Assembly: GCF_016811915.1 (NCBI RefSeq) | Contig: NZ_CP069127.1 | Location: forward strand, 1,580,001-1,644,000 | DNA: 64,000 nt | Direction of reading: 5' to 3' | From: Brevibacillus choshinensis | Lineage (GTDB): Bacteria; Bacillota; Bacilli; Brevibacillales; Brevibacillaceae | In this document: one piece after another, positions 51,195 to 60,515 of the stretch | How positions within the stretch are numbered: the stretch's first letter is position 1 | Layout: every line of letters begins with the position of its first letter | The notes under the pieces: generated by a model | Database searches by the model: none | Seen by the model: only the letters and a program-made list of their open reading frames with translations | Told to the model about the DNA's origin: nothing | Program-made: the position numbers and the translations under genes

Positions 51195-51686
51195 ATGAAA
51201 AAGCTGCAACTGCTTACGCTGATGCTCGTTGCCGCAATAGGCCTCTCAGCCTGTGGTTCGAGTACAGCTGAGGTCCCTAAAGACGTAAAAAGCGAACAAC
51301 GTGCTACTTACGCAGTCGGAAGCGACGTGATCATCAAAGCTGACCATAAGCCAGGCATGCAAGGGGCGAAAGGCAAGGTGGTGGCTGCATACGAAACCAC
51401 AGCCTATGCGGTTACCTATACACCTACGACAGGTGGAGCGCCAGTGAGCAAATATAAATGGATCATTCACGAGGAAATCAAGAGCCACGTCAAAAATCCA
51501 TACAAGCCAGGTACAGAAGTGATCTTGAAGGCAGATCATGAAAAAGGCATGATGGATGCCTCGGCGAAAATCGACTCTGCTGAAACAACGACGGTTTACA
51601 TGGTCGATTACACACCGACAACAGGCGGTGGCGAAGTCAAGAATCATAAGTGGGTCATCGAAAGCGAGCTCTCACCTGCAAAATAA
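51195..51686 (+). CDS. YdhK-type lipoprotein with two DUF1541 repeats
   Basis: 163 residues. A lipoprotein signal ends in GLSAC (Cys20). Two DUF1541 repeats follow: VGSDVIIKADHKPGMQGAKG with YTPTTGGAPVSKYKW, then PGTEVILKADHEKGMMDASA with YTPTTGGGEVKNHKW. The ADH-x-GM motifs are the family mark. The function is not established. GGAGGTG precedes the ATG. It has its own promoter and terminator. Confidence 0.88.
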   Translation: MKKLQLLTLMLVAAIGLSACGSSTAEVPKDVKSEQRATYAVGSDVIIKADHKPGMQGAKGKVVAAYETTAYAVTYTPTTGGAPVSKYKWIIHEEIKSHVKNPYKPGTEVILKADHEKGMMDASAKIDSAETTTVYMVDYTPTTGGGEVKNHKWVIESELSPAK

Positions 51687-51718
51687 GTGGAACGAAACGC
51701 GATAGCCTTATCATACAG

Positions 51719-51758
51719 CGGCAGCCAGGGACAATTCTACGTCCAGGCTGCCGTTTTC
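51719..51758 (+). terminator. Terminator of the YdhK-like gene
   Basis: CGGCAGCC (51719-51726) / GGCTGCCG (51746-51753), extended inside by GGAC/GTCC pairing, then TTTT. Confidence 0.88.
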
Positions 51759-51882
51759 CTTGTACTCTGAAAAATGGTAAAGAAAGTGAAAGAAGAGGTA
51801 AATATATTGAAATTTACTATTCTGAATATTTAGTACAATGCTATCACACTGGCATTCATCCGTAGACTAAGGGGGTTCGTTT

Positions 51883-53217
51883 ATGAAGGTTTCCAAATGG
51901 TTATCCGCTGTACTCAGTCTGGCTCTGTCAATGGGGCTGGTCGCCGGGTGTAGCCAGTCGGCCACCAATCCGCCTGCTTCTTCGCCAGAAGGAGGCAACG
52001 GACAGGCCAAAGAGACCATCACGCTGAAGATGGTAGAGAGCATCACCAGTCCACAGAGAACCGAGCTGCTAAAGGAACTGCTGGCTCAGTTCGAGGCGAA
52101 AAATCCTGGCATCAAAGTGGACTTGGTTTCACCCCCGTTTGAAGGAGCCGATCAGAAAATCACGCAGATGCTGATGGCCAAAGAGGAGCTCGATGTGCTG
52201 GAGGTGCGCGAGTTCAATGCGAAGCAGTTTTCCATGAACGGCTTTATCGAAAATCTGAAGCCGTACACCGACAAGTGGAAAAATTACGACCAGCTGACGG
52301 ATATCGCCAAGCGGCGGGCTACGTGGGTGGACAACACGCCCTATTACATCCCCAATGGCTTGTACCAGCGCGTCTTGTTTTACCGGACCGACTGGTTCAA
52401 GGAAGCGGGCTTGGAAGTACCCAAGACGTGGGATGAGCTGCTGGCGGCAGCGAAAAAGCTGACTGATCCGGCGAAAAACCGCTATGGCTACAGCTTCCGG
52501 GGAGGTCCGACCGGCTGGGATTACGCGTTGATCACGATGTGGGCTTACAATGGCAAGGAAGTGGATCCAGCCTCAGCGTTTTTCCTGAAGGATGGACGCA
52601 CCGTGTTTTCGACGCCTGAATCGCTCCAAGCGCTTGCCTTCTACAAGCAGCTCTACAAGGAGGCTTCGCCAGCGGATTCCGTCAGCTGGGGGTTCCAGGA
52701 AATGGTGCAGAGGTTCGTCTCCGGCTCTACCGCCATGCTGATCCAGGACCCGGACGTCATCGACGGGGCAAAAGAGAAAATGAAAGAAGGCACGTGGGCG
52801 ACGGCTCCGCTCCCAATCGGACCATCAGGAGTGGCCCAGCAGGTCGTCGGCGGTCCGGGCTGGGGGATGACAGCGTATTCCAAGCACAAGGATGAGGCAT
52901 GGAAGCTGATCGAATTCCTTTCCGATCCTGATCAAAGCACCACCTATGCCAAACGGACCTCGGTTATTCCGGTTGTGAAGAGTGCGGCTGAAGATGAGTT
53001 TTACAAGACAGGCTATTTCAAAGCGTTCATCGACATGAACGCGCAGGCGGATACCTTCATCGATGTGTCGAGGCCCGTTGACTACAAGGGCTGGGGAGCT
53101 TGGCAGAGTACGGCTGACAAGGACATCCAGAGCTATTTGCTCGACAAGATTTCTGCGGAAGACCTGCTGAAAAAGTGGGATCAATACTGGTCCAAGGAAA
53201 AAGCGGAGCGGAAATAG
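51883..53217 (+). CDS. Sugar ABC transporter substrate-binding lipoprotein
   Basis: 444 residues of the family-1 extracellular solute-binding proteins. Lipobox LVAGC with Cys23; then two lobes (TLKMVESITSPQRTELLKEL; PYYIPNGLYQRVLFYRTDWF; FVSGSTAMLIQDPDVI). It delivers a sugar or oligosaccharide to the two permeases encoded next. GGGGG lies before the ATG. The sugar cannot be read from the sequence. Confidence 0.9.
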   Translation: MKVSKWLSAVLSLALSMGLVAGCSQSATNPPASSPEGGNGQAKETITLKMVESITSPQRTELLKELLAQFEAKNPGIKVDLVSPPFEGADQKITQMLMAKEELDVLEVREFNAKQFSMNGFIENLKPYTDKWKNYDQLTDIAKRRATWVDNTPYYIPNGLYQRVLFYRTDWFKEAGLEVPKTWDELLAAAKKLTDPAKNRYGYSFRGGPTGWDYALITMWAYNGKEVDPASAFFLKDGRTVFSTPESLQALAFYKQLYKEASPADSVSWGFQEMVQRFVSGSTAMLIQDPDVIDGAKEKMKEGTWATAPLPIGPSGVAQQVVGGPGWGMTAYSKHKDEAWKLIEFLSDPDQSTTYAKRTSVIPVVKSAAEDEFYKTGYFKAFIDMNAQADTFIDVSRPVDYKGWGAWQSTADKDIQSYLLDKISAEDLLKKWDQYWSKEKAERK

Positions 53218-53236
53218 CAGAAGGGAGGTCGCCTGC

Positions 53237-54187
53237 GTGCAATCGGAGAAACCCGTCGTCATGGCGAACCAGAGGGCGGCTGCCGAGCGGAAGAAGCCGT
53301 TTCGGCTGAAAGGGGAAGGCATGTTCATCTTTCTGTGCCTTCTCCCTGCTTTGCTGTTCGTAGCTGTCTTTACGTACTATCCGCTTCTTCGCGGAGTCGT
53401 CATGTCGTTTCAGAACTACACGTTGTTTGATCTGCTCAACATACAATTCATCGGACTGGACAACTTTGTCAGCGTCGTGACGAGCCCTGACTTCCCGAGA
53501 GTGGCGATGAACAGCTTCTTCTGGGTGGTGTGCTCGCTGTTTTTCCAGCTCCTGTTTGGCTTGACCCTCGCCTTGTTGATGCGCAGAAGGTTTCGCGGCA
53601 GAGGCATCTACCAGGCGTTTGTCTTTTTTCCTTGGGCGATGTCCGGATTTTTGATCGGATTGATTTGGCGCTGGATGTTCAATGCCCAATTCGGGGTGAT
53701 CAACGATTTGCTGATGAAGACAGGAATGATCGATGCCCCGATCCCGTTCCTGGCAGACGGCATGTGGGCGATGGCAGCCGTGATTATCGCGAATATCTGG
53801 TACGGTGTCGCCTTCTTTGCCATCATGATATTGGCGGCCCTGCAGTCGATTCCGGAGGAGCTGTACGAAGCGGCGGCGATGGATGGCGCGGGTCGCTTTC
53901 AGCAGCTGTGGAGCGTCACGCTGCCGTACATCCTGCCTACGATGCTGGTGACGATTCTGCTGCGCGTGATATGGATTCTGAATTTCCCGGACATCATCTA
54001 CTCCATGACAAATGGCGGGCCAGCAGGCTCTACGCATATCTTCGCCACGTTCATGATCGAAAAGGTCATTTTCGGGCAGGATTACGGCCAAGCATCGGCG
54101 ATCGGGGTCATCATCGTGCTGATCCTGCTTCTGTTCACCGTGTTTTACGTCAAGGCGACGCGAGTAGAGAAGGGAGGTGACTTCTGA
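53237..54187 (+). CDS. Sugar ABC transporter permease (MalF/UgpA type)
   Basis: 316 residues, six membrane segments. The permease EAA loop reads EELYEAAAMDGAGRFQQLWSVTLP. GTG start with GGGAGG at 8 nt. It ends in a TGATG overlap with the second permease, so the two are coupled. CUT1-type importers form heterodimers of such permeases. No ATPase gene is present here, so an ATPase shared with other CUT1 systems (MsmX-like) must serve it. Confidence 0.92.
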   Translation: MQSEKPVVMANQRAAAERKKPFRLKGEGMFIFLCLLPALLFVAVFTYYPLLRGVVMSFQNYTLFDLLNIQFIGLDNFVSVVTSPDFPRVAMNSFFWVVCSLFFQLLFGLTLALLMRRRFRGRGIYQAFVFFPWAMSGFLIGLIWRWMFNAQFGVINDLLMKTGMIDAPIPFLADGMWAMAAVIIANIWYGVAFFAIMILAALQSIPEELYEAAAMDGAGRFQQLWSVTLPYILPTMLVTILLRVIWILNFPDIIYSMTNGGPAGSTHIFATFMIEKVIFGQDYGQASAIGVIIVLILLLFTVFYVKATRVEKGGDF

Positions 54188-55020
54188 TGGAAAAGGACAA
54201 TGTTTGGTGGAAGACTGGCAAGGTGGTCGTGCTCTCCGGATTTTTGGCGTTTGCGATCTTCCCGCTGTACTGGATCGTCATCACGTCACTGAAGGGCCAG
54301 CAGGAAATCTTTGCGCTGCCGATTGCCTATTGGCCGAAAGAGGTGACTTTGCAAAATTACATCGAGATCTTCCGCATTTCCCACTTTCAGGTCTATATCT
54401 GGAACAGCTTTCTCGTTTCATTGGTAGCCTCGGCTGTGGTCGTCATCATCGCGATGCTGGGAGGATACGTGCTGGCCCGCTTTTCATTTCGGGGCAAGCG
54501 GCAGGTGATGCTTGGGTTTCTGATCACGCAGATGATCCCGATGTTCATCGGAATGGCGCCTCTGTACGTCATGATGTCGCGCATGCACATCCTCAACAGC
54601 CTGGCTTCGCTCATGCTCGTCTACACCGTCATGCTGATCCCGTTTTGCACGATCATCATGTCAGGCTTTTTTCAGCGAATTCCAAATGCCTTGGAGGAAG
54701 CGGCAATGATGGATGGCTGTTCGCGATTCAGTGCCTTGTTTCGCGTCATCGTGCCGATCATGCTGCCGGGGATTGCCGCCACCTTCATCTTTGCCTTTGT
54801 GCAATGCTGGAACGAACTGATCATGGCCGTCCTGTTCATCGACGAGGAGTCCGTCAAGACGATTCCGGTCGCGATGAACGCCTTCATCAAGAAGTACGAC
54901 ATCGAATGGGGAGCCATGTCGGCAGCCACGGTGCTGTCAGTCATTCCGACCATGCTGCTGTTTGCCTTCTGTCAGAAGTATTTGGTGGAAGGTCTGACGC
55001 AGGGGGCTGTAAAAGGGTAA
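54187..55020 (+). CDS. Sugar ABC transporter permease (MalG/UgpE type)
   Basis: 277 residues, six membrane segments. EAA loop: NALEEAAMMDGCSRFSALFRVIVP. The C-terminus, KYLVEGLTQGAVKG, is typical of MalG-like permeases. GGAGGTGA precedes the ATG. Third gene of the sugar import operon, ending at a two-way terminator. Confidence 0.93.
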   Translation: MEKDNVWWKTGKVVVLSGFLAFAIFPLYWIVITSLKGQQEIFALPIAYWPKEVTLQNYIEIFRISHFQVYIWNSFLVSLVASAVVVIIAMLGGYVLARFSFRGKRQVMLGFLITQMIPMFIGMAPLYVMMSRMHILNSLASLMLVYTVMLIPFCTIIMSGFFQRIPNALEEAAMMDGCSRFSALFRVIVPIMLPGIAATFIFAFVQCWNELIMAVLFIDEESVKTIPVAMNAFIKKYDIEWGAMSAATVLSVIPTMLLFAFCQKYLVEGLTQGAVKG

Positions 55021-55026
55021 TCAACG

Positions 55027-55072
55027 CAAAAAAGAGCAGCTTCCTTTTTCATGAAGGAAGTGCTCTTTTTTT
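55027..55072. terminator. Bidirectional terminator between sugar operon and minus-strand gene
   Basis: AAAGAGCA-GCTTCC / GGAAG-TGCTCTTT, with T runs on both strands (A-run at 55028-55033, T-run at 55065-55072). Confidence 0.88.
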
Positions 55073-55527
55073 CATTGAGGTAAGGATTGGGCAAGCTCGA
55101 TCCGCACGACGGTCTCCTTGCTGGTCGGAAATTTCTCCAGCTCGATGATGCGCCAGTTTGGAGAGAGAGTCGTATGGACGGCGGCGAGTGCGTCGTCCTT
55201 CAAGCGGATCTGGTCCAGCGCGGTTTCCTGCACCGTGTAATCTGCTTCGGCAGTTAATCCATAGCGTTTGTTCAACAGGAATTTGACGCCGTTGATCGTG
55301 GTGAATTTGATCTGATAGCCTTCGCGAATGGCCGTCTCGATCGTAAGGAGGTCCTGCTGGGCGAGCTCAAACAAGTCGCTGAAATCAAACCGGCCGCCTT
55401 CCACATCCGCAAACGCTGCCCGATTGTCGGTGCGCAGCTTGTGAATGATTTCCTCGTCGACAAAACCGCTGGCCCGCGCTGCCTCCAGCAGCATCATTTC
55501 CCATTGTGAAAGCTTGACGATAGACAT
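55072..55527 (-). CDS. Conserved-looking hypothetical protein
   Basis: 151 residues, soluble. Begins MSIVKLSQWEMMLLEAARASG, acidic, with alternating helices then beta strands (YQIKFTTINGVKFLLNKRYGL; RIIELEKFPTSKETVVRIELA). A strong GAGGAGGGA site precedes the ATG, so it is very probably expressed. I do not recognise a family. Its stop codon lies in the two-way terminator. Confidence 0.7.
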   Translation of the reverse strand: MSIVKLSQWEMMLLEAARASGFVDEEIIHKLRTDNRAAFADVEGGRFDFSDLFELAQQDLLTIETAIREGYQIKFTTINGVKFLLNKRYGLTAEADYTVQETALDQIRLKDDALAAVHTTLSPNWRIIELEKFPTSKETVVRIELAQSLPQ

Positions 55528-55657
55528 GGAAAAGTCCCTCCTCGCCTTGTATATTCTCAGGTTTCCGTCAATGATTCGCCAGTCACTCCAGATACCCTCT
55601 AGTATAAAGGAGTCGGAGGGGGAATCTCAACTTGAATACCCGACTAATACAATTTGA

Positions 55658-56551
55658 CTAATGGGATATAAGAGGGCTTTCTTGTCGAACCTGTGGTTCC
55701 TTGGAAGTCGTCGTCAGAGTCACACCAGCGATGATCAGAAGCGCACCCAAGAGCTGGACGGCTGTGACTGGCCGATCCAGCAGGAAAAAGCCGAAGACCA
55801 TGGCAATGAAAGGCTCGAGATTGGAAAACATCGCAGCCTTGGCCGCTCCGACCTTTTGCAGCTGGCTGTTCCAGATCAAGGTGACGACCCCATGCATGAT
55901 GACTGCGGTGACAAACAGGAGCAGCCAGGAGGACACCTGATGGCTGACGGCTGCCACGGGAGCTGTGATCAGAACGAATGGCAGCATGGACCCGAACCCG
56001 ATGAGATTGGAGGCGAGAGTCGTGGCGAGCGGCGGCAGGCGACGCCCCAGCTGACGGACGAGAATGATCGATACCGCAAAGGTGATCATCGTCAAAAAGA
56101 TCCACAGGATGCCGATGTCAAAGTGAAGCGCAGCCCCATTGTAAATGACGAACAGGACGCCAGCCGTCCCGACGATCGAACCGACAGCCATGCGCGGCGT
56201 GAGCGATTCTTTGAGAAAAACAGCGGCCAAGAGAGAAGTCGTGATCGGCGTCAAGGCTAATACGAGAGCGGACGTGGTCGGGTCGGCGGTGACCAGCCCT
56301 TTGTAAAACGACCACTGATTGATGAAGACTCCGATGATCCCGAGACTTCCGAGCAAGAGCCAATCCCCTCGGGAGAGAGCGGGCATCGACAGGCGGCCGC
56401 GTGCCCAAACGAGCAGGAAGATCGTGATGAACAAAAGACGCAAGGCGGATAACAGCAGAGGGGAGAATTCGGCTACGAGCATTTTGCCGAACACAAAATT
56501 GCTCCCCCACGCCGTCACACAAAAGATGAGCAGAAGATAGGAGCGCAGCAT
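55658..56551 (-). CDS. EamA/DMT family transporter
   Basis: 297 residues, ten membrane segments in two EamA repeats (FCVTAWGSNFVFGKMLVAEFSP; ALVLALTPITTSLLAAVFLKESLT; SNLEPFIAMVFGFFLLDRPV). Likely a metabolite exporter. AAGGAA precedes the ATG. It lies 48 bp after the sodium:solute symporter gene in the same direction and may be the last gene of that transcript. Confidence 0.88.
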   Translation of the reverse strand: MLRSYLLLIFCVTAWGSNFVFGKMLVAEFSPLLLSALRLLFITIFLLVWARGRLSMPALSRGDWLLLGSLGIIGVFINQWSFYKGLVTADPTTSALVLALTPITTSLLAAVFLKESLTPRMAVGSIVGTAGVLFVIYNGAALHFDIGILWIFLTMITFAVSIILVRQLGRRLPPLATTLASNLIGFGSMLPFVLITAPVAAVSHQVSSWLLLFVTAVIMHGVVTLIWNSQLQKVGAAKAAMFSNLEPFIAMVFGFFLLDRPVTAVQLLGALLIIAGVTLTTTSKEPQVRQESPLISH

Positions 56552-56599
56552 GGTTGAATCGTTCCTTCCGATATCAGGCAGAAGCGGTGGCGTGAGCGG

Positions 56600-57925
56600 C
56601 TAGGTACGGGTCTTCGTTCGCATGCTTGCCTTCCGTACGCTGGCGAAGCACAAATAGACGAGCAGGATGATGGCCGTGGTGGAGGAAGCGATCCAGATTG
56701 CTTTCATATGGTCGACGAACGCCCAGCTGACATACCCGCTCGCGAGCCCGGCTATTGCACTGATGATGATGAAATTGCTTGCTCTGCCACGCGTCAGGAC
56801 GATGACGATCACAGGCAGGAACAACGAGGCGTAAATGATGCCAAAGAAAAACAGCAAATCGAGCAAGGTCGGTGTGAAGTACCAGGTCAGGCAAAAGGAA
56901 ACGGCACCGATTGCGATCGCGAGGGTATAGCCTAAACGGATTTTTTGCCGCTCGCTCGCATCAGGACGAAACAGCTGATAGACGTTGCCCACGATCAGAC
57001 TGATCAGGGAATGAAGCCCGGCTCCAAAAGCCGAGGTGATGGCGCCAAAGGAACAGAGCACGAAGAGGACGAGCAAAAACGGCGTATCGATTTTCCTGAC
57101 GAGCTCAAACAGCAAGGAAAAGATGTCCTGGAACCCGCCTGAAAAAAGGACGATGAAGACCAGTGATGAGAAGGCGAGCGGAATCGTGGCAAAGATCAGT
57201 CCGGACAAAAAAAAGGTAGACACCACCTTTTTCTCCTCCATCATGTACAGTCTCTGCCACGTCGCCTGATCGACGAATACTTGTCCAAAGCCGATCAGAA
57301 CGCCGGTCACGATAAAGAGCAGTCCTTCGTGGTTGTTCAGCACCAACAGGTAGGGATGATACAGCCGCAAGCCGTTGAAGACATGCTCCACGCCTTTTCC
57401 GATAAAAAAGTAAACCGGGATCAGGATGGCTGTGGCAAAGGCAATCACAATCTGCACATTCGCAAAGCGATGGATCGTACGGATCCCTCCTATCCCGGCA
57501 AACAGCACACAGAAGACGAAAAAGCACAGCAGCCCCAGAGGGATAGGCAAGCCAAACAAGATGTTCAAGAGGACACCGCCTGCCATCCCTTGGACAAACA
57601 TGCCCTCGATGCTGGTAATGAGCAGGATGGCGATCATGACCCAATAGCCAAACGGATGCAGCTTGATGCGCATGTAGTCCCCGATGGTCATGCCGCCTGC
57701 AAAATCGCTCCGCACTTTGCGTCCGAGCCAGCCAAAGGCGATCAGGGCAAATGCGCCCATCAAAGCAAAGCCGATCCCGCCGAACATGCCGTATTTGACC
57801 AATGCCTCGGGAGAACCGAAGATGGTATTCCCTGTGACCCACCGGGCGAGGATGGAAACGACGCCAAGGCCGATCCCGATCTTGAAGGCACCGAGGACGT
57901 ATTCGCGAAACGATTGGTAGGTCAA
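56600..57925 (-). CDS. Sodium:solute symporter (SSS/SLC5 family)
   Basis: 441 residues and about 12-13 membrane segments. Family stretches include FGWLGRKVRSDFAGGMTIGDYMRIK near residue 65 and FVDQATWQRLYMMEEKKVV near residue 220. The TTG start (57925) overlaps the TGA of the response regulator as TTGA, with AAGGGG upstream. Substrate unknown; relatives carry acetate, proline, pantothenate or sugars. Coupled expression with the two-component genes suggests the system senses its substrate or its flux. Confidence 0.88.
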   Translation of the reverse strand: MTYQSFREYVLGAFKIGIGLGVVSILARWVTGNTIFGSPEALVKYGMFGGIGFALMGAFALIAFGWLGRKVRSDFAGGMTIGDYMRIKLHPFGYWVMIAILLITSIEGMFVQGMAGGVLLNILFGLPIPLGLLCFFVFCVLFAGIGGIRTIHRFANVQIVIAFATAILIPVYFFIGKGVEHVFNGLRLYHPYLLVLNNHEGLLFIVTGVLIGFGQVFVDQATWQRLYMMEEKKVVSTFFLSGLIFATIPLAFSSLVFIVLFSGGFQDIFSLLFELVRKIDTPFLLVLFVLCSFGAITSAFGAGLHSLISLIVGNVYQLFRPDASERQKIRLGYTLAIAIGAVSFCLTWYFTPTLLDLLFFFGIIYASLFLPVIVIVLTRGRASNFIIISAIAGLASGYVSWAFVDHMKAIWIASSTTAIILLVYLCFASVRKASMRTKTRT

Positions 57926-58626
57926 GATGCATTCCCCTTGTCCCGGTACTCTTTCGGTGTTTTGCCCACGACTTTCCGAAAGATCGTGCTAAAGTAATGC
58001 TGGCTGTTGAAGCCAGTCCGCTCGGCCACCGTAGAGATGCTCCAGTCCGGATGGGCGAGCAGGAACTTCTTGGACATCTGAATCCGGTACTGCATCAAGT
58101 ATTCGGAGAACGAGACACCGACCTCCTCGTGAAAGCGCCTGCTCAGATAGGTCGGATTGATGTGCACCTCAGAAGCCAGATCAGCCAGATTCAGTTTTTC
58201 TGCATATTTCTGATGAATGATGTTCATGGCGTCCGTAATGATCCTCGTGTAAGCCGAGAGGGCGGGGCTCTTTTGATACTTTTGCAAAATCTCGACGAGC
58301 TCGCTCTCGATCAAAGGCTTTGTTAAATAGTCCTCCACCCCCAGCCGGATGGATTGCTTGGCATAATGAAAATCCTGATAAGCCGTGACGATGATGAGAT
58401 CGATGTCCCGATGCTGGGCGCGCAGCTCTTCGCCGAGTGCGAGGCCCGATTTGCCCGGGAGATTGATGTCGAGAAAGGCGAGATGGAGAGGTACTTTCTG
58501 GCTGATCGCCATGGCCTGGCTGCCATCCGCTGCCTTGTAGAGGTTCCACAGGGGGAACATGGGCTGAATCAAATACTCGAGCTGGTCCAGCTCCAATGGC
58601 TCGTCATCCACTAACAGCACGTTCAT
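57922..58626 (-). CDS. AraC-type response regulator (YesN-like)
   Basis: 234 residues. Receiver domain at 1-120 with D7-D8-E9, phosphorylation site D53 (FLDINLPGKSG) and the KP loop (DYLTKP). The C-terminal AraC HTH (about 135-230; HINPTYLSRRFHEEVGVSFSEYL, GFNSQHYFSTIFRKVVGKTPKEY) binds DNA. Its start overlaps the kinase stop by 4 bp (ATGA). It is expected to activate nearby transport genes, such as the symporter. Confidence 0.92.
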   Translation of the reverse strand: MNVLLVDDEPLELDQLEYLIQPMFPLWNLYKAADGSQAMAISQKVPLHLAFLDINLPGKSGLALGEELRAQHRDIDLIIVTAYQDFHYAKQSIRLGVEDYLTKPLIESELVEILQKYQKSPALSAYTRIITDAMNIIHQKYAEKLNLADLASEVHINPTYLSRRFHEEVGVSFSEYLMQYRIQMSKKFLLAHPDWSISTVAERTGFNSQHYFSTIFRKVVGKTPKEYRDKGNAS

Positions 58627-59423
58627 CCTCTCACCTCATTTTCATAGGGGTCGCATATGACGTAGGGCCATTCCACCAGCACGTGAGTCCCGCCTTCTTC
58701 CAAGGGGGTCAGCATGAGGTGTGCATGATCGCCAAAACATAAATGGAGCCGCCGACGGATGTTGTCCAGTCCGTGACCGCTTTTCTCATGGACAGGTTCC
58801 TGCGCAAGCGACAGCTCTTGCACGATATCCTCCACGCTGGATGAACCATTGTCGATGACCTCCAGCCTGACCTTGTCCTCATCCGAGCTGATTCGGATTT
58901 GCAGCAGCGCTTCCCCCATTTTTCGCTCCAGTCCGTGCTTGAATGCATTTTCGACCAAGGTTTGCAAGACGAACGGTGGAATGCAGGCTATCAGCAAATC
59001 GTCCGCAAAGTCCATCCGGATGGATAGACGGCTGCCAAATCGCAGCTTTTGAATCTCCAGGTACTGCTCCGTATAATCGATTTCTCTACGGAGCGAGATC
59101 AGCGACTCTGTCGATTTGTACTTGAATTTCAGAAACTGGGACAGCACTTCGAGTGCGCGCACCAGCTCTCGCGTTCGGTTGAGCCGGGCCAGACTCAGGA
59201 TGACATTCAGCGTATTGAAGAGAAAGTGCGGCTGGATCTGCTGATTCAGCTGGTTGTAGAGCGCTTGCTGAAGCTCTTTTTCCAGCTCGATTTTCACGTT
59301 CCGGTTTTCCAGCAGGTCGATCCGCTTCTCGAAGATAAACAGGAACAATAAAGCAATAGCTCCTATGATAGGAGCCAAAATGAAGAACAGAATGAGCAAC
59401 GTGAACCCTTCAAAACTTATCAT
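58623..59423 (-). CDS. LytS/YesM-type histidine kinase with minimal sensor
   Basis: 266 residues. A single hydrophobic region at about 7-32, no extracellular domain, a short coiled linker, then the kinase: the His is H66 in QQIQPHFLFNTLNVIL, and the ATPase has FVLQTLVENAFKHGL and GHGLDNIRRRL. Family members usually have a large outside sensor; its absence is striking. Co-translation with a regulator and symporter suggests a sensing role for the symporter. Confidence 0.9.
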   Translation of the reverse strand: MISFEGFTLLILFFILAPIIGAIALLFLFIFEKRIDLLENRNVKIELEKELQQALYNQLNQQIQPHFLFNTLNVILSLARLNRTRELVRALEVLSQFLKFKYKSTESLISLRREIDYTEQYLEIQKLRFGSRLSIRMDFADDLLIACIPPFVLQTLVENAFKHGLERKMGEALLQIRISSDEDKVRLEVIDNGSSSVEDIVQELSLAQEPVHEKSGHGLDNIRRRLHLCFGDHAHLMLTPLEEGGTHVLVEWPYVICDPYENEVRG

Positions 59424-59522
59424 GAGATCCCTTCTGTACGATGTTTTCTCATTTATTGGCTAATCATCATCATAGCATGAGGAAGGTGTTGCTTTTCAAT
59501 TTTAACAAATTTTAATGATTGG

Positions 59523-60512
59523 TTACTGAACGAGATGGCACGCTACCTGGTGGGTGGCATGCAGGCTCGTCAGGGCAGGTGCTTCCGTTTTGCAACGCTC
59601 CACCGCATACGGGCAGCGCGTATGGAAACGGCATCCCGTCGGCGGATTGATCGGAGATGGGACGTCGCCGCGCAGGATGATGCGCTCCTGCTTCTTGTTC
59701 ACATCCGGTACAGGAATGGCGGATAGCAGTGCTTGTGTGTACGGATGCTGCGGGCTGTCGAACAGCGATTTTTTATCGGCGATCTCTACCACTTTGCCCA
59801 AGTACATCACCATGACGCGATCGGAAATGTGGCGAACGACTCCGAGGTCATGGGAGATGAACAGATATGTCAGCTTGAACTGGCGCTGAAGGCTTTTCAG
59901 CAGGTTTAGCACTTGTGCCTGAATGGAAACGTCCAGCGCAGATACCGCTTCGTCGCAGATGATCAGCTTGGGCTGCATCGCGAGAGCGCGGGCGATCCCG
60001 ATCCGTTGGCGTTGTCCCCCCGAGAATTCATGAGGAAAGCGGTCAATCTGATCCGGGCGAAGACCTACATAGCTGAGCAGCTCAATGATGCGCTCGCGCC
60101 GCTTGCCCGCAGGGACGAGGTTTTGGATCGCCAGTGCTTCCCCGAGAATTTGCGCGACGGATTGTCTGGGATTCAGCGAAGCGAATGGGTCCTGGAAAAT
60201 GACCTGCAGATCTTTGCGCATGTCACGCATCTGAGACTTGGACATGGCGAGCAGGTCCTTGCCTTCGAACAGGACAGAGCCACTCGTCGGTTCATCGAGA
60301 CGGAGAATGGCACGTCCTGTCGTGGATTTGCCGCAGCCCGATTCTCCTACGATGCTGAGCGTTTCCCCCTCGTAAATGGTAAAGCTGATATCATCTACCG
60401 CTTTCACGTGGTTGACGGTACGACCGAAGATACCGCCCTTGATCGGAAAGTGTTGCTTGAGATTGTTCACCTGGAGCAGCGGTGTTTTCTTATTTGGAGC
60501 GAATCCTGTCAT
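59523..60512 (-). CDS. Dipeptide/oligopeptide ABC transporter ATPase (DppF/OppF-like)
   Basis: 329 residues. Walker A GESGCGKS at 56-63, signature [15 protein letters not shown], Walker [13 protein letters not shown], and the C-terminal oligopeptide-transporter extension with Cys residues ([14 protein letters not shown]). Drives import together with the DppD-like ATPase. Last gene of a four-gene operon. Confidence 0.93.
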   Translation of the reverse strand: MTGFAPNKKTPLLQVNNLKQHFPIKGGIFGRTVNHVKAVDDISFTIYEGETLSIVGESGCGKSTTGRAILRLDEPTSGSVLFEGKDLLAMSKSQMRDMRKDLQVIFQDPFASLNPRQSVAQILGEALAIQNLVPAGKRRERIIELLSYVGLRPDQIDRFPHEFSGGQRQRIGIARALAMQPKLIICDEAVSALDVSIQAQVLNLLKSLQRQFKLTYLFISHDLGVVRHISDRVMVMYLGKVVEIADKKSLFDSPQHPYTQALLSAIPVPDVNKKQERIILRGDVPSPINPPTGCRFHTRCPYAVERCKTEAPALTSLHATHQVACHLVQ

Positions 60513-60515
60513 TGG

